Shown here one piece after another: positions 22,964 to 34,640 of a DNA stretch of 64,000 nucleotides. Position 1 is the stretch's first letter. Each line of letters begins with the position of its first letter. The notes under the pieces are model-generated. The model did not search any database, was not told where the DNA came from, and saw only the letters and a list, made by a program, of their open reading frames with translations. The position numbers and the translations under genes were made by a program. The DNA is from Camelus bactrianus (taxonomy: Eukaryota; Chordata; Mammalia; Artiodactyla; Camelidae), in the NCBI RefSeq assembly GCF_048773025.1, contig NC_133545.1, positions 34,498,501 to 34,562,500 of the forward strand, in the 5' to 3' direction.

Positions 22964-25664
22964 AGAAAAGTAGAAGAAAATTAAATCCCTAGTCTCACCA
23001 TCTTGGAAAATAACACATGGATGTAATTACTTCTAATTTTTTTTGTCCTGAAAATATTTTTCAGAGTTCTAATCCTATGACACATGATTTTTATCCTGGT
23101 ATAAGACAGTAGATTGATTTTTATATAAAATATGAACAAAATAGAAATTTTCAAGAATCTCACCTGACAGAAATAACTGGCAATATTTTTATTATTTCCT
23201 TAGTTTTTTTCCTAGGTCAGCATTATTTTTTCAGTACTATGTGTAATGTCCCCCTCCCCTTTCATTTCTTTAAATTTCTCTTTTTTGGTCTCTCAGGTGA
23301 GACTGGTGGGCTTAAATTCCATAGAATCCCTAAGATAAGGGTTGAGCCTATTTTCAGTGCATGTACTCCTGCACATGGTAGTGATTTTTAAAGTAGTGCT
23401 ACTTCAGAGACACTTACTGGGCTTAGAGGGACTATGACATGATGAGCATTTAATCATAGATAGAATCTTGCCATTGGTTTGTTTACTCCTCTTTACTAAT
23501 TCAAATGCATGACCCAGGTCATTCAGTATGCATCTGAAGATGTAGGAAGTCTTTACTCAAGGTCTTTGGTGATCAAATGGCTTTTATGTTGTTCTGCACA
23601 ACTTTTGCATGAGGGAGAGAAGCAGCTGTTTTTTAAAATTCTCCTTATAGTATATCACACTGGTAGTCTACATGGTGCTTTCATCAGAATTAGAAAATGC
23701 CACCCTTCCTGGGAGAATGAATTAGGAAGGAGTACAGCCTGGTGGGCACAAGGTTTGAAATCAAGAAAAGTCACCTGACTGGCTTTCTTGAGGCAGACAC
23801 AGCTTTCTGCTAGGATGCTCCTTGATGAGAAGACACTGGACCAGATTTCAGTGCCTTCCTGCCCATTCAGCCACATTTGTCTAGGATACAACCATCCAAC
23901 TCTATGTAGCCGCTCTGGTTACAATTATACTTATATAAATGTATAGATATTAGTGGATATATTTGTGTTTACATACACTTATATACCAATTTATATATTT
24001 ATGTATACATGTCTATAGTTAGAACCAAATTATTTTAGGCAGTCTTCAAACACAGCAAGAGGTTACACCTGAACTGTGGAATAAAAGATATGACTTAGTG
24101 CTTAAAAGTATAAGAAACATTTTTCTTTTACAGGGAAAGAATCAAAAGAAGTAATTTAGTGAAATATTACAGGCCCCAGGTTCGAATCCGGATTACAGAA
24201 GTAATCTGACAACACTTAGGTATCTTGATTTTATATAAAATAGGAAAAATTCACATGAGCTTGAAATCCTCATAATCGAGGTATTCATTTTTGACTAATC
24301 ATTATGTTCAGTAGTCTTTAATTTATCAGGAAAAATATATAGTGTATCTTCTGAGTCATTGCATTACTTATACTCTTCTTTTTGCCTTTACATACAAAAG
24401 ATAATCACTAGTGGTTGAACTGTACCCGCTCCAATTATTTTTCCCAAAAGATCCTGATCCACTTGTCACTATGCTTTCTATACTACAGAAGAGCAATCTC
24501 AGGTCCACCTGATTTGCATTACTTTGTAAGCAATAATCATTTACCCTGACCAATGAGGAAAGTTTTTTTCCCCCCAGTCTTTCCTAAACACTTTTGGTGG
24601 AATGGGTTTAGTATAAATCTCTTTCCTTTGATCGTTACATCAACATGGGAAGTCTTAATTCTACATTCTCAGATATTTTATAGAGCTCAGTAAAGCATTT
24701 AATTGTATTCTTAAATATGGTTTTTATTCTAATATCTAATTCAGCAATACCTTTAATTTCTAGATTGACTATTCTCTGTTATGATTGTCTCTATCATGAT
24801 ATTAATCTCTTTGTACTCTCCCTTCATATTCTTGGAGAATGTTACATTTGTTCTTTATTGATTTTATTTCCCACACTGTCATTCTACCACATGCTGTATC
24901 TCCAATGTAGGTTTTAAGTCTGCTATTGCACTTTTTGGTTCTTTGCAACCACTCCATCTCCCTTTGTTCCTTATTTTAACTTTTCACCAAAATCTCTTTT
25001 CCTTCCAATATTCTCTTGAGGAGCATGAGATTTTGATGTTATATTTCTGGTTCCTGCATGAATTCTGAAAACAGATCATCTCCAGTGGCATGGTCTTCTT
25101 CTAAATAGTTAAGATGATATTCCCATCTTCCTATTCTACAGTTTTGTCGTTGCTGCTGCTGTTGCTATTACTGTTCTTGCTCTTTTTATAGGCTCATCCT
25201 CCTCTTTTTTTCCTATTTACTTACCCGCGTATGAAAAGAACTCTATCCAGACTCAATATTTGCCAGCAGATAGTGTAGACAATTTACCATGATTATGCTC
25301 AAGTCCCACTTAAGTGCTTGTGGTTACTTTCTCTGGCTTAAAGCCAGTGGTAAATTTATGGGCCCAGATTTTGTTCAATTCCCAGTGTTTATTCACCTAT
25401 ATATTTCCAAATGCTGACGAGAATCTTCTCCATTTCTGTCTTCTGGAACTCTAAAATCTTGAACTTACACAGTGCATAAAAAACAAGGTTCTTATAACTT
25501 CAGCCCCTATCTACAGCACCATATTTGAAGTTTTGCAACTGCCACAATGCTTAAACACTCATCAGTCTTCCCTACATGCCACCCTGTTCATTTACTGAAA
25601 TTAACCTCCAAATGATTGTAAGAAGCATAAAGACATAGAGCTGAGGATAGTAACCTATTACCTT
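22964..25664. other. Unassigned non-coding DNA
   Basis: AT-rich, pyrimidine-rich on the plus strand from about 24560 to 25220, with a short (TGC)n-like patch near 25149-25163. An RNA polymerase III B-box look-alike at 24179-24190 was considered and rejected as a tRNA. The frames at 23509-23778 and 23655-23891 overlap on opposite strands and have no domain signature. Confidence 0.5.
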
Positions 25665-25680
25665 AAAAAACAGCATTTCT

Positions 25681-26496
25681 ACTATAAACAGCAGTTTGCC
25701 CATGGGCAGAAGATCTGAATACTTATTTTTCCAAAGACGACATGCAGATGTCCAACACGCACATGAAAAGATGTTCAGTATCGTTAATCAGAGAAATACA
25801 AGTCAAAACCACAATGAGATAAATCGATGCAGCCACTGTGGAAAACGGAATAAAATTAAAAATAGAACTACCATGTGATCCAGCAATTCCACTCCTGAGC
25901 ATATATCTGAAGAAAACAAAAACACTAATTTGTAAAGATACATGTACACTAATGTTCATAGTAGTACTATTTACAATAGCCAAGATATGCTGATGGACAC
26001 CTAATTGTCCATCAACACACAAATGGGTAAAGAAGCTGTGACTGTGTACTCACATACACAAACACAAAAGAATACTACACAGTCATAACAAAAGAATGAA
26101 ATTTTCCCATTTGCAACTACATAGATGGACTTGGAGAATATCATGTTTATTGAAATAACTCAGAGAAAGACAAATATTGTATGATATCACTTATATGTGA
26201 ATGTAACAAAAAGAAACAGACTCACAGATATAAAGAACAAATTACTGATCACCAGCGGGGAGAGAAAGGGGGAGGGGCAAGATTGGGGTTGGGGATTAGA
26301 GGTACAAAGAACTATGTATAAATTAAATAAACTACAGATATACTGTACAGCACAGGGAATATAGCTAATATTTTGTAGTAACTATAAATTGAGTATAATG
26401 TATAAAAATTTTGAATCAGTATGTTGTACACCTAAAACCAATATTGTAAATCAACTATGTCTCAATAATTTAAAAAAAAAAAAAAAGGTAGAAGGC
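25681..26496 (+). mobile_element. LINE-1 3' portion, artiodactyl type
   Basis: About 815 bp. The ORF2 C-terminal wording is still readable: 'ttatttttccaaagacgaca', 'agcaattccactcctgagca', 'tttacaatagccaagatatg'. It is followed by the 3' UTR with 'ctgtacagcacagggaatat' and 'ccaatattgtaaatcaacta' and an A-tail. 'aaaaaacagcatttct' on the left (25665-25680) and 'aaaaaaaacagcaatttgct' on the right (26497-26516) are a probable target-site duplication. The coding part is 5'-truncated; a 60-codon frame (25696-25878) is a remnant. Confidence 0.85.
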
Positions 26497-26516
26497 AAAA
26501 AAAACAGCAATTTGCT

Positions 26517-27149
26517 TACCTTTGTGCTTGATCTAAGCCTGGTCCATGAATCTAGAAACTAACACTGAGAAAGGGAGAAGATATTTTTGGCTTCTATTAA
26601 GTGGATTGTTCTCTTTATGAGGCAAAGCCTGGGCATTCATCAGTTCTTTTTCTCCATCCAGTTTTATTGCCCTTATGGTCAGTGGAAGTGGAGTGAAGCA
26701 ATCAATTGCCTGTCAGCCTTCATTTTTTGGATTGTTGTTAAGTGTTGATCTTTTCTAAAAATTGGCACTTTTTTCCTCTGCTTGTTCCTAATCACCAGTC
26801 CTATCATCGCTCCAGTTATACGTGTACTGAAAGCCTCAGTTAAGTGTCTTTACAGTTTCCAAGCCTTACTAATGTCTCAGAGATTTTTCTGAATTCAAAT
26901 GATAATCTCATTAGCCAGGGCCCACCATGCCAGAGGCCTGGGATTGTCAGCAATTTTAAATTAAATAAGTCACTCATGAGGGTCTATTTCTAACTGCTTA
27001 AAAGAAATACAATTCACTTATATATTACCATATAAAGCTATGATGAACATAGATTTTTAGTACTGGGGGGTGGGGATGCTCTATACAAGCACGTGCCCTC
27101 ACACATAAACTTTGTCATCAGGAGATGTAAGGTGATGAGGTGGGAGAAT
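26517..27149. other. Unassigned non-coding DNA
   Basis: No recognised repeat. Composition is slightly less AT-rich around 26780-26950 than in the flanks. No credible frame. Confidence 0.5.
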
Positions 27150-27345
27150 GATGTGTTAGACACGTCACATATATTCTGTGTTACTCTCGCAGTAACTTGG
27201 CAAGGAAGCTACCACGACTCAAATGAATTCCATTATTCATTCATGAAATTTACCAGGTACCTACTATGAACTTAGCACTGAAATGGAGGCTCAGGAAGGC
27301 TAGAAAACTCCTCAGTGATATTGGTGAGTGTCACATCCAAGTCTT
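27150..27345 (-). mobile_element. MIR SINE, antisense, possibly with an L2 tail inside
   Basis: 'atggaggctcaggaaggcta' followed by 'gagtgtcacatccaagtctt' matches antisense MIR. The preceding 'gtgttactctcgcagtaact' could be its other half. Between them 'ccaggtacctactatgaact' reads like an antisense L2 terminus, so a nested arrangement is possible but less clear than at 32921-33240. Confidence 0.45.
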
Positions 27346-27589
27346 ACTACACTGTTCGTGTTTTCCACCTCCTCTTACTAAAATGTAGGATTGGTTTATT
27401 TTTATGCGTTATTTTTTCTTGGAACACTGATCTCACAGTTTTTTTTTTTTTTTAACAAATTCAAATATAAATATAATATCACTTTACCTAATACAACACT
27501 GAGTTAGACAGTTTTTGATAGAAAAATTGCATTGAAACTTTCTATCTCAGAAATGTTGAGTAGAACTTAGTTTTAAAATCCTGGCTTGG
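27346..27589. other. Unassigned non-coding DNA
   Basis: Contains a T-run around 27439-27453. Nothing else recognised. Confidence 0.5.
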
Positions 27590-30500
27590 GAAAATAATGA
27601 TGGCAGAAAAGTTTTTGAATATCTATCTGAATTCCACCCCGTTTCATAATAACTGACAGTGCAACTAGAATAGTAAAACCAAAATCTCACAAAGTATTCC
27701 TGCAAAAAAGTGGCTGCAAGTTATCCCCAAACCTGAAAATATAAACTGGGAGATGTAAGACACCAATTGCAACAAGACCCATGTGGAATCTACAATTGCA
27801 CAAGAGGAAACAGGAAAAACAAGAGGACTTCTAGTGGCCCTAAGACACAGAAAACCAAGAACAGTAACCAGAATATTCAACAGGCCAAGCTGAGAGCAGC
27901 AGCCAAAAATGGCAGGTTTATGGCTCCTAATCTGCAAGTTAGTGGCACAGAAGCACAATAGAGTCAGGTGTTGGTGGCATGGTCTGGGCCTTTTAAACTC
28001 TGGAAACTTAACTAGCTGAAGCTTTCTTCTAGGACAAAAGGTCTATACTGAGAAGAAACTATTGGGACTAGAAACCAAATTAACAGGAGAGGAATAATAG
28101 CGACCAAGAAAGGTCTAGATAAAAGTGGAGGTGAGAAGGAAGGTGTACTTTCACAGAAAGTACAAGGCCATAATTTTGAACACTCTGTGAAAATAACAGA
28201 GGTAATTCTTAAGCTCTGATGTGAGGAAAGGTATCCTGGTCCATCTTCTAATAAGAACAGAGGGGAAAAAAACGATCCCATTTAAACAGGAGTAACAATT
28301 TGTCTATAGCGACATTTCATGGCAGAAGACAATGTAGTAACATAGAAACAGAGGGGAAGTGGGGAGCCAATGATTTAATATTTAGCACAAATGACTTCAA
28401 GTATAAAAGCCCTGACAAAAAGTTATGAAAATTCAAAAGTTCTGAGAATATTATGCCTATAAACGCTTCTTCAGGCATTTACTAAGAATATGCTTCTGAA
28501 AACGAAAGTGACTAGAGTGAAAACATTAGGATTAGCCATGAACATGAAATGGATGTTTGTCTGAAAAAGTAAACGTTTATAATGCAGAAATCACAGTATG
28601 TAATGGCTATATATTTTTACATACAGCTACCAAAAGAAGTGAGGAGTGGGGAGAGTATAAGAAAAGCACATGAAAAATATTCTCACCTTGTAATTATTAA
28701 CTGAAAGAGAATAATGCTTTACATAAAATGCTGGGAGAGAATGGGGAGAGGGAAGTAGGTCATTAGCTACTTTCAGTAGTGCTTATAGTAGGAAACCAAA
28801 GGGTAGCAACATCTATAAAGAAAGGGGCTCTGGTTATTATAAAAGAATATTAGTATAAAATAATCACTAGACCAAAAATGCAAACCTTCCCCAGTACCAA
28901 AAGAAAAAAAAAGATTTTGGCAGAAGAATCAATGAAAATTTTTTTCAAAGTGTTTATCCATAGGGGAAATAAGACAGGGGGTCAAGAAGACAGAGCTAGA
29001 AATTATTCTCTTAATACATTTGTTTATAGATTTGACATTGAAACAATGAATATGTACATAAAATTTTTTAAGAAGGCAAATTCTAAAAAGTGAAAGCAAA
29101 GCAAATAAACCCAACTATATACTGAGTTCATAGTAAAATAGGAGAACTATTTTAAGTGACATTGAAACACAACTTTTACTATGTACATCAGATGAAATAC
29201 AGCTTGAGTACAAAAGTATTGGAAAAAAAAATCTTAAACCATATTCATTATGTTGCCAGTGGCAGTATTTGTATTTTACTAAGTTCATTGGGAATGTATC
29301 ATGGGAAAAAAGCAAATGATTATATTGATTTCTTTGAGAACTGAGATTTTTCAGCATGAGACCAAAAAAAGATTATATGTATATATATATGATCAATGCA
29401 GTTAAATAAAAACTCTATAGTCTTAAAAGTGAGTAAACTGTATCAAGCAAGAACTCATGAAGTAATTTATTAAGACAAAAAAAAAAAAAAAAAAAAACCT
29501 CTGTTCACTGAAAAAGCCTAGATATAGTGACCAAACTAAAATAAGTAACCTTTAACAATAAGCAAATAACCCTAGCACCCAAATTATTACTTTTAATACT
29601 ATTTCCCAGAATTCTGGAGAAATGGTTAATTCTAGGTCTGTAACATAAAATGTATAAATGAGCCAGGCACTTTTTGTCATACCAAAATAATAGGAAGCTG
29701 CTGAACAGTATTACGGAAGAGTCCATAGACATACAAACCAAGTTAAGAAGCTTCCACTGGCTGGAGTTGGACAATTAAACATCAGCACATATAGTAGCAT
29801 CAAATGGATTGACACATCTAAAACATATAGTATGTGGAAGATAATAAAAAAAAACACTGGTTTTATCTAGAGGATTTGGGGAACCAATTTATTATTCTGA
29901 AAATTAGTAAATAAAGGAAAAGAATCAAACAAATTGAATCCACATACAAACTATACCATAGGATACATAAATAGTTGATAAGAAGTATTTCTTTACAGAA
30001 GTATCCCAACTAATCAATGAAGCGGGAGTGATAAAAATTTAAATATTTTAACTTGTAATTAAATAATGGATTTAGATAATCAACATTAATGGCTGTTGTT
30101 AATATTGCAAAAAAAAAAAAAAAATCAACCAGATTATTATGTGCTTCCTGGTGGATGGAAGTACAACACATTATTTGAAATATTCTTGTCAAAAAAGAAA
30201 AGATAAATCTAATCAATTCTCAAGATTTTACTACCAATTTACAGGAAATAGATAGGACAGTAGAACATGTTGATTGACACATTGGAATGGAATCAGCAAA
30301 ATCCAGACTGTGGGAAACTATACAGAATAAATGACCTGGTTTCTTCAACAAAGAAATTGTAAGAGACAAAATTAAAGATGGAGAAGAAACCTACACAGCA
30401 AAAGAGGCTTCAGACTTATATCAACAAATTGTAATGGATGTGTCTTATTTGAATGTTGATGATTTGAAAAAAATATAATTTCTTACATACTCAAAGAACT

Positions 30501-30800
30501 TGAACACACTGTATCTGATGCTCTTAGAAAATTATTTTGTTACTTTTAAGTATAATAGGTCTGTGGTTCTTTGTTTGAAAGAGTCCTTGTCTTACAAAGT
30601 TAAATATTAAAATATTTACAGAGAAATTATATAACATTAAAATAACCTGGATGGGGATTGGGGAGAGATGGTAGGGTAGACAAAACAAGGTTAAACATCA
30701 TTTACTATCCGAAGAAATTGAGTGATGGATACATAGAGGCTTTAGAATCTTATCCTTTACACCAAATTTGAAAATTTTCATAATAAGTTTAAGTACAGAA
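27590..30800 (+). mobile_element. HAL1-like LINE (half-L1), near full length, degraded
   Basis: About 3.2 kb of L1-lineage sequence in sense. The left end has the L1-type start phrase 'aaataatgatggcagaaaag'. The middle (28290-28560) has ORF1-end wording such as 'taacaatttgtctatagcga' and 'catggcagaagacaatgtag'. The right end (30290-30795) has the long old 3' UTR ('ctgtgggaaactatacagaa', 'aatgacctggtttcttcaac', 'ttgaaaattttcataataag'). I see no ORF2 reverse-transcriptase or endonuclease wording between them, as expected for HAL1, which kept only ORF1. Frames within it are under 100 codons. A-runs at 29477-29498 and 30107-30122 are internal. Subfamily uncertain. Confidence 0.55.
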
Positions 30801-32004
30801 AGGAAGCAATAAAAATAATACTAGTTGAGAGGGAAGGAATTACTGCTTATTGAAATAAAATGAACATTGTTTTTCAACTTGTATTACAGTTGAGTAAAAA
30901 TATTCTGATTCTTTAAAAAGTTTGAAAACAACAGCCCTAGGTTTAACTATACAAAATATGAAATGGAGAGTCATTAATCTGTTTTGTTTTGTTTGTAAAT
31001 TTTTTTTTCTGGTCATTCCCAATAAAACATTTCTTTAAACATGAATAGAAAAATGTAACCAACTAGAAAGCTCGTGGTTTATATTTTTAACAAACACCTT
31101 TTATAGAAGGGAATAAATTCCTTAAGTATTATCTATTCTCTCTCCAAAAGCATGCAAAGACTCATATAGCACACTTCATTAGCATGAAAATGGATTTTTT
31201 ATGTATATTTTACTTTTCCCCCCACTGTATTACCTTATAGCTCTTTTACTTTTAAAAAGCATAAAAACATTAAAGGACAAATTTTTAAACAATGTTAAGA
31301 TTTCACCACTTCTAAATTGGAATTAAAGTATATCACCTATAAGGTAACAAATTAAATTAAAAGCAAGAAAATAATAATGAATATAGAAGGCCTATATTTT
31401 ATGCATTCCTGGGAGATTTAACCTACAATTACTGAAAATTGAATAAACTCATTTGTCACTTTATTACACTGTTTTGAGGATTCATTAGCTTAGCTCATTA
31501 CAGCAATGTATTATGATATGATTGAACCAGTGATCACAGTGCTTGATGAAAATAAAAGTATCATTATGTTCTCCAGGAGCTATTTATTACTAATGTAGAT
31601 AAGATTAAGAAGAATATACATGAAATAGGGATGGCAGCAAATGACAAATAACTATTTAATTTAACCATAACATTTTTCATGAGAATGCTGACTTGGGACC
31701 CAAGAAAGAGCTCATAAAAGAGAGCAAAAGTTTCAGCTCTATCACATATAACCAAATATGGGGAGGTGGACTGATCTCTGGACAACACCCAGTCTCTTTT
31801 CTAACCCCAACAACTACACAGTTCAGAGAATCTAAGTCACACTATTGTGTTGTTTCCATTGTAATGGAAGCTTTTGGAGGACTTGTGTATCTGAATACCA
31901 ATTTCATAATCATTTTACACATGCATTGGCAATCTCATGGTAGAACATAAAAGCTGCAAATACATCACTTTGGATCCTACCCTAAGTTTACCTTTTAGGG
32001 AAAA
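30801..32004. other. Unassigned non-coding DNA
   Basis: AT-rich, no recognised repeat. The opposite-strand frames at 31564-31788 and 31693-31950 have no domain signature. Confidence 0.5.
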
Positions 32005-32410
32005 GTATGTATATAGTAGATGCTGTGGTGTACTATTTAGATCCCTCTTTAGGAATAAGGGACTTGTTCTGCCAGTCCTCTTTGAGAGTTACCTTGGCTG
32101 AAGAAAGCCACTTCACCCAAGTCCATGCCTTTCTCCTGGGACAGCCCTCATCCAATGACTGGTCAATATGGGGGTATAAAGGCCTGGCAACATTGCCCCA
32201 CCTCGGGGCAACTCTAAAGAGATCTTCTAGGATCAAAGCTCCCGTTGGGCCGGCTGAGGACTTCATGGGGACCCTACCAGAGCCCAAGTTCTCCCTCTGA
32301 CAAATTCTTTCTTCTCTTCTCTACCTTAGTTGTGATCCCTCCCATTCTCTCTAATCAACTTCCTGTAGGCTAATTTCTGAATCACATTCAGATTCCTGAT
32401 TCTCAGTAGG
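32005..32410 (+). mobile_element. LTR-like repeat, ERVL type (family not assigned)
   Basis: A fossil LTR-like sequence, more GC-rich than its surroundings. It contains a TATA-type box ('gggggtataaaggcctgg', 32170-32187), a 'catggggaccctaccagagc' phrase, and a 3' end 'aatcaacttcctgtaggcta' that corresponds to the polyadenylation region of several ERVL-type LTRs ('aataaacttcctgcacgcta'). The overlapping opposite-strand frames at 32007-32300 and 32033-32287 are by-products of its composition. No internal region is attached. Confidence 0.5.
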
Positions 32411-32920
32411 CATCAAAAAACTTGTGGGAGGGCAGGGGATAAAATGCATGTAGAAAAGACAAAACTGTGTAAGACTAAGTAGATATGGATTGAGGTATGT
32501 CCCCAGGTGCCATCTGCATAGCAGTACATCTTTGAGTGCCAAAGACTTGGGTGGATTTATTCACAAAGGTCAAGAAAACAACAGGTGTCTCAGTTCCAAA
32601 GATGAGGAATCCCTCTGTTCTGTACAGTTTCCTATCACTGATCATACAAATATAAGGGCAGAATTCCTATGCTCAAGGAGGTGCAGTCTAGCCTCATGTT
32701 TTATTGCATATAAAAAAATCGGTATACTACAGTATTCCACATTGGGAGGCTTATACTAAGGTTTAATGACAATACAGAATATTGAATTTGTATAATATTA
32801 CTGACTGGGCCAACTGTGTCGGCAGCAAGGTTGAGGGTATTCTATTTTAAATGTCGCCACTTGGGTTAGTATGATTATTGAAAGTAGCCACTGATATGGA
32901 CCAATAGTCACAGAAGACTT
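32411..32920. other. Unassigned non-coding DNA
   Basis: No recognised repeat. A frame of 89 codons at 32490-32759 is Ser/Cys-rich without a domain signature. Confidence 0.5.
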
Positions 32921-33240
32921 TCTATGAGTCAGGAACTGTGAAGAGCATTTTGTTTAACTGCATCTATCCTCTCTTCTGGACTCTAAGCTCCCTGAGGACA
33001 AAGATGTATCCAGTATGTTTACCTCTATATTCCCTAAGCCTAGCAGAGGACCTAGAACTAAGTGCTCAAAACACATGCTTGGAGTGAACAAAGACTACCA
33101 CAAGGAGTCCCCTGAGATTCCCAGAGATAAGTGCTATTCTCATCCTCTTTTTTATGGACGATAGACTGGAGACTAGGTAAAGGTCACAGAGCCAGGTAGC
33201 AACAAACAATTCAAAGTGATGCTATCAGATTCCAAAACAC
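32921..33240 (-). mobile_element. MIR SINE, antisense, interrupted by an L2 tail
   Basis: The left part is at 32921-32966 ('ctatgagtcaggaactgtga', 'ttttgtttaactgcatc'). The right part is at about 33125-33240 ('agataagtgctattctcatc', 'aggtcacagagccaggtagc'). The two parts follow each other in the MIR consensus, and the sequence between them is a sense L2 terminus. Confidence 0.6.
32967..33092 (+). mobile_element. LINE-2 3' terminus inside a MIR
   Basis: 'ggactctaagctccctgagg', 'acaaagatgtatccagtatg', 'ttccctaagcctagcagagg' and 'aagtgctcaaaacacatgct' reproduce the last 120 or so bases of L2 in order. Its position between two MIR halves points to insertion into the MIR. Confidence 0.7.
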
Positions 33241-34559
33241 TATCAGATGAAGGTGTCTTCAGTTCTCCCTCACTGTTGGTTTGTTTGACCAGTTTCACAG
33301 TAGAGGAGGTGAGAGAAGATGCAAGGAAAAAGATTCCTTGTTAGAGAACGCTCTTCTCTCTTACTCATTTGCAACAACCTTTAGGGCTCATCTTGAGCTC
33401 CAAATCCTTCGAGAAATCTTCATTGGCTATGGAGCTTTTTTGTTTTCTCCAAACACCAGGAGCCTTTAATGTCCATTAAACCACAACATTAAATAACAAC
33501 ACAACTTACTTCTGAGTCTCCTGCAGAGGTTGTTCTTATTCTGTGTGGGGTCTTCTAAACTCCCCGACTGTGTTATAAACTCTTAGGGGTGGGGTACCTT
33601 ATCGTTTTCCCTGTTTGTAGAACAGGATGAAGCTAAGCACACAGGTTTGGGTCTCTGTAATTACCCAGCTGATTGTTAGTGCAGGTGGCATGACTAGTTA
33701 ATCATAAACACCGCCAGTACCAGATAAGGAACATCCTTCCTCTTCTTTGCGAAATTCTTTCCAATGTCACACCTTAGAACTACGAACTCACTCACCTTTT
33801 TCCACTGACTGATCTAAAGTGCTGAACAAACCAGGAAAATGCCCAATCCAAAAAAAAAAAAAAAAAAAATTTAGAGGAAAAGATGATGAAGAAACTTTTG
33901 CTCTCTTCATTGTACACTTTGCTTAATTCAAAGAGCATTTGGTTTTTATTTCATGAGAGACCAAGGACTTTCAGTTCAAAAACAACACAGTGATTAAGGC
34001 CAGCACAATTCCTGTAAAAGAGAAAATGAAAAAGCTTCGGAGACATTTAATTGATCTGAAACAAGAATGGGCCAGGTTTTTAGCACTCCCTGGAAGTATC
34101 AGGCGGAGCTCTAGTTAAAATTATCTATTTCATTACAAGAATAGTACAAGGCTGTCTTTATGCCAGAACAATTATCTAGTTAATTGCTCTAGAATGAGTA
34201 TAACCCAGTTTCCAGATACACAACACACATTTTGCCAAATGTGATTTGACTTACGCCAGCAGCCTGCAACTGTTTCAGCTGTCAAAGTTACCAATGGAAC
34301 TAAAGGACACCCACAGGAGCCTTTGGCAGACTTAGGACTGCAGAGCAGGAAGAACGGGGAAGGGGAAAGAAGAAAAGGACTGAATATCAACAGCCAGGAC
34401 CAAGGAGTCCAGGAAAAGACAATGAAGAAAGGAACACAGCGGGAAAGAGAGATAAAGGGAAATGAAAAGAAGAAAGGAAAAAAATAAGTGTGGTGAATAA
34501 CAACGGCATTCCCATTGGTATTCAAGGAATACAATACGTGTTTGGCGCCATAGATGTTA
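33241..34559. other. Unassigned non-coding DNA with purine-rich tract
   Basis: An A-run of 21 lies at 33850-33870. From about 34330 to 34490 the plus strand is strongly purine-rich (GGAAAGA-type words), which produces a 120-codon Phe/Ser/Pro-rich frame on the minus strand (34172-34534) that I do not accept as coding. Confidence 0.5.
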
Positions 34560-34640
34560 CTGGTCTTTTTTGAGAATTAAATGAACTATAATGAGCTGGG
34601 CAAAATGCCAGGCACACAGTAACCATGCTAGGTCTTTTCC
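34560..34640 (+). mobile_element. MIR SINE 3' fragment, sense
   Basis: 'gagaattaaatgaactataa' followed by 'aaatgccaggcacacagtaa' matches the 3' half of MIR. Confidence 0.6.

Noticed and set aside
24179-24190. RNA polymerase III B-box look-alike (ggttcgaatccgg)
   Set aside because: There is no matching A box at the expected distance upstream, and the flanking bases do not form a T-arm stem, so it is not a tRNA or SINE head.
34172-34534. 120-codon minus-strand reading frame
   Set aside because: It arises from a GGAAAGA-type purine tract read in reverse. It has no motif and no homologue that I recognise.
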